From Marinomonas profundi (lineage in GTDB: Bacteria; Pseudomonadota; Gammaproteobacteria; Pseudomonadales; Marinomonadaceae), in contig NZ_CP073013.1 in assembly GCF_020694005.1 (NCBI RefSeq), forward strand, positions 1,092,578-1,156,577: DNA of 64,000 nucleotides. The letters run 5' to 3'. A model generated the notes under the pieces. The model did no database searches, was not told where the DNA came from, and saw only the letters and a program-made list of their open reading frames with translations. Shown here piece after piece: positions 53,258-62,287 of this stretch. Numbering within the stretch: position 1 is the first letter of the stretch; the number at the start of each line of letters is the position of its first letter. The position numbers and the translations under genes are program-made.

Positions 53258-54591
53258 AAGTCAAAATAATAAAAGCTTTCAGGATGCTGTGCAGCCACTA
53301 AAGAGCAACCAACGATCACCGAGATTAAAACGGGCACAGAAAGCAAAGCTGGAACTTTAGCTGCTTGCTCACGAATAAAATTAACATTATCAAAATAATG
53401 TACACTCAAAGTGATCAAAACAAGAAACAGCACAAACATATTGTCTGGAGAAAAAGCCTCTATATTAAAAGACAACATAGACTGATAGTAGTCCCATGCC
53501 GAAGACGCAGACGCGCTGCGAAACAAAATGGCTAAAAACGACCAAACAAAAAAGTTAATGACAATAAAAAACACTTTAGTATACGCGTATTTTTTAACAA
53601 ATTTACCAAAGCCTATATAGTTATCAATCACCATAATAATGCCTTGCAAGCCGCCCCATATAATGAAGTTCCAGTTAGCACCATGCCAAAGACCAGAAAC
53701 TAACATAGTGATCAATATCGGCAAATACACTAACCCCTTACCAAAGTAACGCACCAGGGGCACAAACAAATAGTCTCTTAGCCAAAAGCTAAGCGTCATG
53801 TGCCAACGCTTCCACATTTCAGAAAGTGAAAAGGACAAATAAGGCGAGCGAAAATTTTCAGGGAAGCAAACGCCAAACATACCCGCAATAGCAATAGCCA
53901 TATCGGAATAAGCACTGAAATCACAATAAATCTGAATAGAAAAACCAAGTGACGAAATAAACAGATCCCAAAAACCATGACTCAGTGGATCACTAAAGAC
54001 TGGCGCTATGTACCCACCTATCGGGTCTGCGATTAACACCTTTTTCACCATCCCAACCGCAAACAAAGGAAGGTTATAAACAAAGTTCCCCCACGAAACA
54101 TGGATAGACTTAAACTGAGGCACCACTTCTCTAGTACGTAATATTGGCCCTGCAATCAAGTGAGGGAAAAAGGAAATATACAAACCAATATCAGAATGAT
54201 TAATATTTTTAACAGAGGAGCGAGAAAAGTCCACCATCATACTGATTAAACTAAAGGTAATAAAAGATATCCCCAAAGGAAGGGCAATCCCCATCCCACT
54301 GATCCCAATAGTTCTTAAAAAAAAATCTGTATATTTATAAAAAATCAAAGGAAGCAATGAGAAAACAATCAAAAAAGGTAGATATCGCCTATTCCGCGCT
54401 AATAAATGACAGGCCACCACCCCAAGTACAATATAAAAAATTAAAATGAAAAAATAACCAACATCCCAGTAAGAATAGAAAACAATACTGAGTAAAATCA
54501 AAGCAAAAATACGAAACGAAGGCTTAGAAACCTTTATGATAAAAAGCGCAACGAGAAGAAACAGTAAAAAACTTGGTAATTGAAAGTACAT
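53254..54591 (-). CDS. MBOAT family O-acyltransferase (AlgI/DltB-like)
   Basis: A 445-residue inner-membrane protein with about ten or more predicted segments. The MBOAT core has EMWKRWHMTLSFWLRDYLFVPL (split: WKRWHMTLSFWLRDYLF, about 270-286) and the catalytic His in SGLWHGANWNFIIWGGLQG (split: GLWHGANWNF, about 308-317). It transfers an acyl, commonly acetyl, group across the membrane to the SGNH partner encoded next. It follows the carbamoyltransferase gene by 11 bases, so both belong to one polysaccharide-modification operon. Confidence 0.92.
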   Translation of the reverse strand: MYFQLPSFLLFLLVALFIIKVSKPSFRIFALILLSIVFYSYWDVGYFFILIFYIVLGVVACHLLARNRRYLPFLIVFSLLPLIFYKYTDFFLRTIGISGMGIALPLGISFITFSLISMMVDFSRSSVKNINHSDIGLYISFFPHLIAGPILRTREVVPQFKSIHVSWGNFVYNLPLFAVGMVKKVLIADPIGGYIAPVFSDPLSHGFWDLFISSLGFSIQIYCDFSAYSDMAIAIAGMFGVCFPENFRSPYLSFSLSEMWKRWHMTLSFWLRDYLFVPLVRYFGKGLVYLPILITMLVSGLWHGANWNFIIWGGLQGIIMVIDNYIGFGKFVKKYAYTKVFFIVINFFVWSFLAILFRSASASSAWDYYQSMLSFNIEAFSPDNMFVLFLVLITLSVHYFDNVNFIREQAAKVPALLSVPVLISVIVGCSLVAAQHPESFYYFDF

Positions 54592-54602
54592 AGTAGGTAT
54601 GT

Positions 54603-56363
54603 CTAATCCAAAGCATAGTTATTTTTTGAGTATATTGGACTATCTTGATCGGTCTTATTCAAAAGAACATTTCCAATAACAAGTAGATCAATACCAGTAT
54701 TCATAAAGCAGTTGAACGCATCTTCAGGGGACAACACCATGGGCTCACCGCGCACATTTAAACTGGTATTCACCAACACAGGGCACGCTGTTTTCGCCTT
54801 AAAGCGGCTCAATAAGGGATAAAAACGCGCATTATTTAATACGGACACAGTTTGTATACGCGCTGTATTGTCCAAATGAATAACCGATGGAATCTTCTCT
54901 TTCACGCCGTCTCGCGCAGTGCAAATAAAATTCATAAAAGGAGAAGAAGACTGAATATCAAACCACGCCTGCGCATCCTCCTCTAAAATAACCGGCGCAA
55001 AAGGACGGAATGACTCTCGAAACTTGATTTTGAGATTCAACTCACGTTTCAGCTCAACACCCCGTGGATCAGCCAGTATTGAACGATTGCAAAGCGCACG
55101 AGGACTAAACTCAGCTCGCCCTTGTACCCAAGCAACCACCTTCCCCTCGGCCAAGGAGGTTGAAACGGTATCGTATAAAACATCGTCCGATACGACCGAA
55201 TAATGGGCACCAACGGAATCAAGATAGGCCACAGCCTCATGCTGAACAGTATCTGGACCTAAATAAGGGTTATAATGAGCAAGAGGCACTCGTGCATTAT
55301 TCAGGTACAAATGCCAGCAAACCAAAGCGGCACCGAGAGCACTTCCAGCATCCCCTGCCGCAGGTTGAACCCACACAGCATCAAATATGCCGCTTTTTTG
55401 TACCTTACCAGTAGCAACACAATTAAGCGCAACGCCACCTGCAAGGCACAAATGACGCTCACCTGTTAGCTCACGTGCATAACGTGCCAACTTAATAAAC
55501 AGCTCATCAATAACAACCTGCAAAGAAGCCGCAATATCCATATGCACCTGATCAAGCGGGCCTTCTGGTAAGCGAGCGGGCGTACCAAACAACTGCGCCA
55601 TTTCGGGACCAAACATTCTTAATTCGGTAGCAAAACGGAAATAGTGCATGTTTAAGCGAAAGCTACCATCGTCTTTTATGTCAATTAAATGGGCTTTCAT
55701 CAAATCAGCGTAAATAGGTTTACCATAGGGCGCTAGCCCCATGACTTTATACTCACCAGAGTTTACTTTGAACCCTAAAAAAGCCGTAATGGCAGAATAA
55801 AGCATGCCAAATGAATGTGGAAATTTTAGCTCTTTTAAATGTTCAATGGTGTTATTTCTACCAACAGAAATCGTTGTAGTGGCCCACTCTCCAACCCCAT
55901 CAATAGTAATAATCGCAGCCGATTGAAAAGGCGAAGGATAAAAGGCCGCCGCAGAATGGGACAAATGATGATCGGAAAACAGCAACACGTTATTCCATTT
56001 ATCGCCATCTGGCAAAGCGCACAACGCCTTCTTTAAATCGACTTTCTGAAAAAGTTTGTCTTTTAACCAAAGCGGAATGGCTTCTTTGAAAAGAGAATAG
56101 CCTTTAGGCGAAAAACGAATGCAGGTTTCAATAATGCGCTCAAATTTATTAAATGGCTTTTCGTAAAAAATAACATAATCAATGTCTGCCATCGTGATCT
56201 GGTTATCTTTTAACAACCATTGAACCGCATTAACGGGGAAGGATTCATCGTTTTTTATTCTTGAAAAACGCTCTTCTTGGGCAGCGGATACAACAACACC
56301 ATTGTGCAATAAAGCGGCGGCACTATCATGGTAATAGGCCGAGATACCTAAAATATAAGACAC
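54603..56363 (-). CDS. NodU/CmcH family carbamoyltransferase
   Basis: A 586-residue O-carbamoyltransferase. The N-terminal Kae1-like domain opens ILGISAYYHDSAAALL and has AAQEERFSRIKND and SDHHLSHSAAAFYPSPF (metal-binding histidines), then ITIDGVGEWATT. The C-terminal part has CLAGGVALNCVATGK, QGRAEFSPRALCNRSILADPR (split: RAEFSPRALCNRSIL) and NTSLNVRGEPMVLSPEDA. It moves a carbamoyl group from carbamoyl phosphate to a sugar hydroxyl. Neighbouring SxtJ-like, DUF5989-like and SGNH genes are frequent companions. Confidence 0.93.
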   Translation of the reverse strand: MSYILGISAYYHDSAAALLHNGVVVSAAQEERFSRIKNDESFPVNAVQWLLKDNQITMADIDYVIFYEKPFNKFERIIETCIRFSPKGYSLFKEAIPLWLKDKLFQKVDLKKALCALPDGDKWNNVLLFSDHHLSHSAAAFYPSPFQSAAIITIDGVGEWATTTISVGRNNTIEHLKELKFPHSFGMLYSAITAFLGFKVNSGEYKVMGLAPYGKPIYADLMKAHLIDIKDDGSFRLNMHYFRFATELRMFGPEMAQLFGTPARLPEGPLDQVHMDIAASLQVVIDELFIKLARYARELTGERHLCLAGGVALNCVATGKVQKSGIFDAVWVQPAAGDAGSALGAALVCWHLYLNNARVPLAHYNPYLGPDTVQHEAVAYLDSVGAHYSVVSDDVLYDTVSTSLAEGKVVAWVQGRAEFSPRALCNRSILADPRGVELKRELNLKIKFRESFRPFAPVILEEDAQAWFDIQSSSPFMNFICTARDGVKEKIPSVIHLDNTARIQTVSVLNNARFYPLLSRFKAKTACPVLVNTSLNVRGEPMVLSPEDAFNCFMNTGIDLLVIGNVLLNKTDQDSPIYSKNNYALD

Positions 56364-56382
56364 AAAAACGCCCTTCTAGTAC

Positions 56383-56775
56383 TTAATACTGCTTAGTAAA
56401 ATCATCCACTGAAAACGTCTTTTTTTCAGCCTCCCCCCAGTAAGACACTGTTTTTTTATTGGTTCCTAACGTAATGATAGATGGCCTAACCAACCTCAAA
56501 AGCCAACATGAGGGAACCACAAAAAAATGGAACAAACACCACATCAATACTTTTCTAAAACGAGAATGAAAACGATCCATCCCACGAATCACAAACAGCA
56601 ACCGCAGCGGCGCAAACACAGCAAACACAAAAAGCACCAGCGCCAAAGGTAACAACCAAGGCCACAACGTCCCTAAAGCCAAGCTAATAATGGTGCTAAA
56701 TATCAATAAACCGGCACACAAAGACAATAACTTAATGCGAGTTGGCTTAACCTCAGAGTCAATCACATTATTCAT
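56383..56775 (-). CDS. SxtJ-like small membrane protein
   Basis: A 130-residue protein from the start MNNVIDSEVKPTRIK; a longer start at 56835 would lie deep in the SGNH gene. Two or three membrane segments lie at about 17-60 and 80-98. The shape (basic head, paired helices, FHSRFRKVLMWCLF) resembles SxtJ family proteins, which occur beside carbamoyltransferases in saxitoxin and polysaccharide loci; function unknown. It overlaps the SGNH gene by 8 bases. Confidence 0.65.
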   Translation of the reverse strand: MNNVIDSEVKPTRIKLLSLCAGLLIFSTIISLALGTLWPWLLPLALVLFVFAVFAPLRLLFVIRGMDRFHSRFRKVLMWCLFHFFVVPSCWLLRLVRPSIITLGTNKKTVSYWGEAEKKTFSVDDFTKQY

Positions 56776-57727
56776 CTGCTTTCTCACTGATTTTTGCCAC
56801 CACCAAATCAGAAATAATCGCAAACGCTTTGCCATTCAAATGAATATCTCGGCTAGAGACCCAAAAGGCTTGCGTATCTGGCCCTTTTAACGACGGCAGG
56901 GCATCAATGTACTCCAAGCCATATTTCCCTGCCATTTCACGAGCAGCGTCTCCCATAAAAGCAAACTGATAGGCATTAAGATCATGCATCTCTGGTATAG
57001 ATACCACAATAATCTCGGCACCGTCCTGCACCGCAATGTCTTTTAACATAGCAAACGCATTATCAAGAGTTTTATTTCCTTCTGGGCTACGCCACTGATC
57101 CTCATAACCCTTTACTAATGCCTCTTCACCGTATTCACCACTACTAAGCTGATTAACAAAGGTCATCATCAGGGCAAATAACTGGCTATTTTCTACCAAC
57201 CAACTGGGCTTTTCCGTCACCACTTGAGCCGTAGCCCTTGGCGTGACCAACACAACAATAATATCGGCCGGAACACTAGAACGTAAGCTCTGCCACATAC
57301 GAACAGCTTGCTCAACATTCATATTGCCCACACCGGAATTCACCACATCATAGCCAGCCGGTAGCTTCTGGGAAAGTTGACCGCGTAAATTTTGCTCATC
57401 AGAGACGCCCCACCCCAAAGCCACAGAATCGCCCACCACGGCCACTCTATGCTTAGCAGAAAAATCTGGCTGTGGTCCTCTCATGCCATATTCATTGATA
57501 GCAATGGACACATTTTGCAACTGAGCAGAGCGGCTAGGTACATGCTGGTGACCTATTCGCGAATCCGGGCTTTCTTCTTTTAACTCCTTCGCATAACGCC
57601 ACATTTCAATAACGTAATTTTCTTGGTTTAACGTCGCCAAACGAACAACGCCCTCCCCTACCAGGACAGCAAAAAACACACCTAATGACGCAAAAGCAAT
57701 ATTCTTAATAAGAGAGAAAGGCTTCAT
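56768..57727 (-). CDS. SGNH/GDSL-type hydrolase-like protein
   Basis: A 319-residue protein with an N-terminal membrane segment (about 8-26) and an SGNH fold: VAVVGDSVALGWGVSD (about 95-110, nucleophile Ser), NSGVGNMNVEQAVRMW (Gly/Asn blocks), VVLVTPRAT and the late SRDIHLNGKAF, with DxxH. Likely a periplasmic esterase or acyl/carbamoyl-related partner acting on the polymer. It lies between the DUF5989-like and SxtJ-like genes of the carbamoyltransferase module. Confidence 0.8.
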   Translation of the reverse strand: MKPFSLIKNIAFASLGVFFAVLVGEGVVRLATLNQENYVIEMWRYAKELKEESPDSRIGHQHVPSRSAQLQNVSIAINEYGMRGPQPDFSAKHRVAVVGDSVALGWGVSDEQNLRGQLSQKLPAGYDVVNSGVGNMNVEQAVRMWQSLRSSVPADIIVVLVTPRATAQVVTEKPSWLVENSQLFALMMTFVNQLSSGEYGEEALVKGYEDQWRSPEGNKTLDNAFAMLKDIAVQDGAEIIVVSIPEMHDLNAYQFAFMGDAAREMAGKYGLEYIDALPSLKGPDTQAFWVSSRDIHLNGKAFAIISDLVVAKISEKADE

Positions 57728-57756
57728 TCTTTATCCAGCAAACAACAAGATTAAAA

Positions 57757-57912
57757 TTAAAATATCGCGTAAACAAACGGTGCCCACGTCGCATTACCTG
57801 ATAGTACGAAGAACACTGAAAAAATCAATAAAACCAATAAAAAGGGAATCAAAAAGATCCGTGACTTTTTTGAAAAAAAGAACCCAAGCAACTCTAAAAA
57901 AATCTCTTTCAT
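57757..57912 (-). CDS. DUF5989-like single-pass membrane peptide
   Basis: A 51-residue frame (MKEIFLELLGFF, then KKSRIFLIPFLLVLLIFSVF, ending WAPFVYAIF) in the gap between the dehydratase and SGNH genes. The plan of amphipathic start, basic KK, one hydrophobic helix and an APF-Y-IF ending matches DUF5989 proteins, which sit beside SxtJ and carbamoyltransferase genes. Stop at 57757-57759, 29 bases before the SGNH start. Confidence 0.72.
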   Translation of the reverse strand: MKEIFLELLGFFFSKKSRIFLIPFLLVLLIFSVFFVLSGNATWAPFVYAIF

Positions 57913-57931
57913 ATGCACAATACCTGTAAAT

Positions 57932-59902
57932 TCAATCTATTTTTCTTAACAACACAACATTCGAATCACTTTCTTCTTGCTGAGCTTTTCTTGCATTCCA
58001 CACCAAATCGCCAATACCATCCGTCGGCTGAAAATCGGTTGGCGCGTTGATCAATATGTCACGTACTTTTTCGTGGTCAAAATCGTGACACGCTTTGTCT
58101 AATGCTTCCATGGTGCTGGCATAATCTGCCAAAGACAAAAAGCGTTCATGAGCAGTCATAATGCGTTTGTGCTGGGTTTTAGCCACGTTATCGCCAATCA
58201 ACAACTCTTCAAACAGCTTTTCACCAGGTCGCAACCCGGTGAACTGAATTTCAATATCCCCATTTGGATTTTCGGGGGATTTCACTTCCAATCCGGACAA
58301 GCGAATCAGATTAGTCGCTAAATCCACGATCTTCACCGGTTCCCCCATGTCCAACACAAAGACATCGCCACCTTTCCCCATGGCACCCGCTTGAATCACC
58401 AACTGAGCGGCTTCTGGAATGGTCATAAAATAACGAATAATATCTGGATGAGTCACGGTAATCGGCTGATTTTCCTGTATTTGTTTTTTAAACACAGGAA
58501 TCACCGAACCAGACGAACCAAGCACATTACCAAAACGCACCATGCAAAAACGGGTAAACTTTTCTTTCCTCGCTTCTTTTTTAGCTTCTTCTTCGGCCAA
58601 GGCTTGCAAACCCAATTCGGCCATACGCTTAGTAGCGCCCATCACATTCGTTGGCCGTACCGCTTTATCCGTGGAAATCAACACAAAAGACGCCACACCG
58701 CTTTCAATCGCTGCTTTGGCGCAATAATAAGTACCAAAGGCGTTATTACGCACGCCTTCGACCACATTGTATTCCACCAAAGGCACGTGTTTATAAGCCG
58801 CTGCATGGTAAACCGTCTGCACACCAAACGCCTTCATGGTCGACGCCAAACGATTAATACGCTGCACCGAACCGATCAAAGGCACAATATTCACGTTAAA
58901 AGGCAGACCAACCAGCAGCTCATTCAACTCTTGATCTATGTTATAAACCGCAAACTCAGACACATCGAACAACACCAAAGTCGATGGCTGCTGAGCGAGA
59001 ATCTGCCGGCACAGTTCCGAACCGATTGATCCACCAGCGCCAGTGACCATGACCACCTTGCCAGCAATATTCGCCTGCATCAATGACGCCACAGGCGCCA
59101 CCACATCACGACCTAATAAATCGTCTACCGCCACATCTTGCAGCTCACTCACCTTGGCTTTACCAGTGACAATATCGTCAAAATCCGGCACGGTTAACAC
59201 TTCCACCGCATAAGGCAGCAACTGGTCAATCACCTTTTTACGGTCAGAACGGCTGGCTTTCGGAATCGCCAGTAACACTTTTTCGATTTGATACTTCTCG
59301 ATCAACTCCTCTAACTTAGTAACATCATAAACAGGAATCCCCTGAATAATGGTATTCGCCAAAGATTTATCGTGATCTATAAAACCCTTTACCCGATAAC
59401 AAGACGCTTGGCGCAATGCCAAGGTTAACTGCCGCCCCGTAGACCCCGCACCAAACACCAAAACAGATTCATAACCTTTACGCGGCGATTGCGTGATCAA
59501 ACCACGGATCAACAAACGCGACCCACCACACAACATCACCAAAAAAGGAAAATAAATAATCGGCACAGTACGCGGAATAGACGCTTCAAAGAAATAAGCA
59601 AAGGTAGTGATGCTCAGTGCAGACACCGCCGCACCACACAAAATCGCAGTAAACGCATGAAAAGTTAAATAACGCAAAATCGCCCGATACAAGCCTAACT
59701 TGACATTGACCAACAGGGTCACCGCCGCCGTACCGACCAACACATACCAAATCGCATGACTGGCAAAACCCGTAAACTCACCCAAACGCGCCCAATAAGC
59801 AAACGTAAAAGCCAAACACACAAAAGACGCATCGACAGCCAAACTGATCAACCGCTTATAAAACCGCGGCAAAGACCAAAGAAAATCCAATTTTTTTACC
59901 AT
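57932..59902 (-). CDS. WbpM/PglF/CapD-type UDP-sugar 4,6-dehydratase
   Basis: A 656-residue membrane-anchored enzyme with four N-terminal membrane helices (about 15-135), a first Rossmann domain (SVLVFGAGSTGRQL, about 146-159) and a catalytic extended SDR domain with VVMVTGAGGSIGSELC (about 284-299). STDKAVRPTNVMGATKRMAE (split: STDKAVRPTNVMGATKR) shows Met in place of the usual Tyr, as in WbpM-type enzymes. It turns UDP-GlcNAc into the 4-keto-6-deoxy sugar, the substrate for the DegT aminotransferase upstream. Confidence 0.93.
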   Translation of the reverse strand: MVKKLDFLWSLPRFYKRLISLAVDASFVCLAFTFAYWARLGEFTGFASHAIWYVLVGTAAVTLLVNVKLGLYRAILRYLTFHAFTAILCGAAVSALSITTFAYFFEASIPRTVPIIYFPFLVMLCGGSRLLIRGLITQSPRKGYESVLVFGAGSTGRQLTLALRQASCYRVKGFIDHDKSLANTIIQGIPVYDVTKLEELIEKYQIEKVLLAIPKASRSDRKKVIDQLLPYAVEVLTVPDFDDIVTGKAKVSELQDVAVDDLLGRDVVAPVASLMQANIAGKVVMVTGAGGSIGSELCRQILAQQPSTLVLFDVSEFAVYNIDQELNELLVGLPFNVNIVPLIGSVQRINRLASTMKAFGVQTVYHAAAYKHVPLVEYNVVEGVRNNAFGTYYCAKAAIESGVASFVLISTDKAVRPTNVMGATKRMAELGLQALAEEEAKKEARKEKFTRFCMVRFGNVLGSSGSVIPVFKKQIQENQPITVTHPDIIRYFMTIPEAAQLVIQAGAMGKGGDVFVLDMGEPVKIVDLATNLIRLSGLEVKSPENPNGDIEIQFTGLRPGEKLFEELLIGDNVAKTQHKRIMTAHERFLSLADYASTMEALDKACHDFDHEKVRDILINAPTDFQPTDGIGDLVWNARKAQQEESDSNVVLLRKID

Positions 59903-60636
59903 CTAATACACCCAGTATGCGCAAACCAAAAAAACAAAACACAACCCGTTCTTGAACTGTCCCTTCCCCTTATCACTTCCAAGGGGAAGGTTAGGATGGG
60001 GTTAAAACTACCCACCCCGTAGGCCGGATGAGCCGAGGCACGAGGCGTTATCTGACAACCCCCCATATCACCCCCAAGGGAAAGACGAACTGTTTTTATC
60101 CCCTCCCCTTATCTCTTCCAAGGGGAAGGTTAGGATGGGGGTTGTCTCTTATTCCCTCCCCTTATCTCTTCCAAGGAGAAGGTTAGGATGGGGGTTGTCT
60201 CTTATTCCCTCCCCTTATCTCTTCCAAGGAGAAGGTTAGGATGGGGGTTGTCTCTTATTCCCTCCCCTTATCTCTTCCAAGGGGAGGGCTAGGGAGGGGT
60301 TCTGAAGTAAACCATTTTACGCCAAGTTGGCAAACAATACGTAGGTAAAATTCACGAAAATCTACAAAAATAAAGCAGAAAAACGCGCCTTGTAAACCGC
60401 GGCACGTCCTTAAAAACAAGACCCAAGGCAAATCAATCAGTTAAACAAAGTTAGCCCTTAACTCTGTCCCCAGACCCACTGCCCGTTACCGTCTTAATGA
60501 TATAAGAAAAATAACTCGCTAACGACAAACTCTGAATCATCTTAGCATCGGTTTCCGCCAGCAACTCAGGGGTCGACATATCGATTATCGAAGCGCTAAA
60601 ACATGTTTGATTAAACCAAACCCAGTAATAAAGAAA
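59903..60636. repeat. hairpin tandem array and REP-like unit between dehydratase and aminotransferase genes
   Basis: One unit of CCCTTCCCCTT...AAGGGGAAGG lies at 59957-60002, then a REP-like unit (60016-60055), then an array with period 53 starting at 60101, 60154, 60207 and 60260 (last partial). Each unit is CCCTCCCCTTATCTCTTCC...AGGATGGGGGTTGTCTC, read in two parts. The rest is not assigned apart from the small frame at 60451-60579. Confidence 0.92.
60451..60579 (-). CDS. possible small protein or gene remnant
   Basis: A 42-codon frame (MSTPELLAETDAKMIQSLSL, ending GSGSGDRVKG). It has no clear ribosome site and no recognised family, and could be the end of a lost gene. Listed only because it is the sole reasonable frame in a long gap. 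Confidence 0.2.
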   Translation of the reverse strand: MSTPELLAETDAKMIQSLSLASYFSYIIKTVTGSGSGDRVKG

Positions 60637-61812
60637 TCAACAAGACGCCATAGAAAACACGGTCTGAATGACTTGAACCGTCTTATCCATTTCTTCTTCC
60701 GTTAAAGTTGGGTGAACTAAAAACATTATACTGGTATCACCAAGTTGAACAGCGTTAGGAAGACGTTTTTCAGGTCGCCAAGGGGTATTATCAAAGGCTT
60801 TTTCAAGATACACCTCTGAACAACTGCCTTGAAAGCACGGCACACCAAGCTTAACGATTTCTTCAACGATCCGGTCACGGCTCCAGCCTTCGGCTAAATG
60901 TTCTGGCACAGCAAACATGTAATGCTTGTATTCCGCGTGTTCAATATAATCCGGCACCTTCACCAAGCGTACACAAGAAAACGCGCTAGCAGCTTGGTCA
61001 ATTTTAGCGCCGTAGGCTTGGCGCTTTGCAGTCCATTCGGCCATTCGCGTAAGCTGAATACGACCAATCGCGGCTTGCATTTCTAACATACGCCAGTTGG
61101 TACCAAAGCTTTCATGTAGCCATCGAAAACCTGGTGGATGTTCTTTGTGGTAAATGGCATCGTAACTTTTACCATGGTCTTTGTAAGACCACATAAACGA
61201 CCAAAGATCTTTATCATTAGTCGTGACCATGCCACCTTCGCCACCCGTCGTCATAATTTTATCTTGGCAGAAACTCCAAGCACCAATATGACCAATACTA
61301 CCAACAGAACGACCTTTGTATTTAGCACCATGAGCCTGCGCACAGTCTTCTATGACAAAGAAACCACGTTCTTTGCTCAACGCCATAATGGCGTCCATTT
61401 CAGCAGGCATACCCGCTAAATGCACAACAATGACGGCTTTGGTATCGGGAGTAAGGGCCGCCTTGATACTATCGGCCGTAACAACCTGACTGTTCAAATC
61501 CACATCGGCAAAAACAGGGTTTGCCCCAGCCGTCACAATACTAGAAGCAGAGGCCAAAAAAGTACGCGGCGTGGTGATCACATCATCACCCTGCCCAACG
61601 CCTACTGCTTTTAACGCCACATCTAAAGCCAAAGTACCATTGCTCAAGGCAACGGCGTAATCAGTACCAACCCAAGCGGCAAATTCTTTTTCAAATTCAC
61701 GGCACTCAGTACCTGTCCAATAATTCACTTTGTTGGACAAAACAACACGGCTAACGGCATCAGCCTCTTCTTGAGTGAAAGAAGGCCAAGGAGAAAAAGG
61801 GGTGTTTAACAT
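60637..61812 (-). CDS. DegT/DnrJ/EryC1/StrS sugar aminotransferase
   Basis: A 391-residue PLP enzyme from the start MLNTPFSPWPSF, which has AGGA 7 bases upstream. The substrate-entry segment VNYWTGTECREFEKEFA, VALSNGTLALDVALKAVG (about 48-65), FVIEDCAQAHGAKYKG (about 150-165) and the PLP lysine region WSFCQDKIMTTGGEGGMV (Lys about 185) are present. Next to a WbpM/PglF dehydratase and a PglD-like acyltransferase it most likely makes UDP-4-amino-4,6-dideoxy-GlcNAc (PglE role). Confidence 0.92.
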   Translation of the reverse strand: MLNTPFSPWPSFTQEEADAVSRVVLSNKVNYWTGTECREFEKEFAAWVGTDYAVALSNGTLALDVALKAVGVGQGDDVITTPRTFLASASSIVTAGANPVFADVDLNSQVVTADSIKAALTPDTKAVIVVHLAGMPAEMDAIMALSKERGFFVIEDCAQAHGAKYKGRSVGSIGHIGAWSFCQDKIMTTGGEGGMVTTNDKDLWSFMWSYKDHGKSYDAIYHKEHPPGFRWLHESFGTNWRMLEMQAAIGRIQLTRMAEWTAKRQAYGAKIDQAASAFSCVRLVKVPDYIEHAEYKHYMFAVPEHLAEGWSRDRIVEEIVKLGVPCFQGSCSEVYLEKAFDNTPWRPEKRLPNAVQLGDTSIMFLVHPTLTEEEMDKTVQVIQTVFSMASC

Positions 61813-61856
61813 CAAAATTCCTGGAGTACTATAACAATTAAACAAGTTACTATGAG

Positions 61857-62285
61857 TTAAGGAACATACAACTCAGCTGTACCATCAATAACGGTTTTAT
61901 TTTTAACTTTACAAACAGTATCAAAAAAAACTCTACGCTTTTTAGAGTCAACCGATGTAACCGTTGCTATCGCAGTAACTGTATCATCCAAATATACTGG
62001 TCGCTTAAAGTTATACGACTGAGCAACATAAACGCACCCAGGACCAGGTAACTTGGTACCAAATAAAGCTGAGAAAAAACTTCCAGAAATCAATCCATGT
62101 GCTATGCGTTTCTTAAACCTTGAGTTTTCAGCATATACGTCATCAACATGTACAGGATTATGATCACCAGATAACCCTGCAAATGTTTTCACATCCGCAT
62201 CGGTAATAGTCTGCGAATAGGTAACAAACATCCCTTCTTTTATGTCTTCAAAAGGTATCTTGAAATTGACCTCGATAAGCTCCAT
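61857..62285 (-). CDS. MaoC-like hot-dog hydratase
   Basis: A 142-residue hot-dog fold protein with the catalytic Asp-His motif in FAGLSGDHNPVHVDDVYA (about 36-53, D-x4-H) and RIAHGLISGSFFSALFG (about 70-86), the signature of (R)-specific enoyl-CoA hydratases. Set between the aminotransferase and acyltransferase genes with gaps of 44 and 2 bases, it is part of the sugar operon. A 3-hydroxyacyl-CoA made by it could be the acyl donor for the neighbouring N-acyltransferase. Confidence 0.88.
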   Translation of the reverse strand: MELIEVNFKIPFEDIKEGMFVTYSQTITDADVKTFAGLSGDHNPVHVDDVYAENSRFKKRIAHGLISGSFFSALFGTKLPGPGCVYVAQSYNFKRPVYLDDTVTAIATVTSVDSKKRRVFFDTVCKVKNKTVIDGTAELYVP

Positions 62286-62287
62286 AG

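Noticed and set aside
58391..59029. Long frame on the plus strand opposite the dehydratase gene
   Set aside because: It is His/Arg/Thr-rich shadow translation of a well-supported gene on the other strand.
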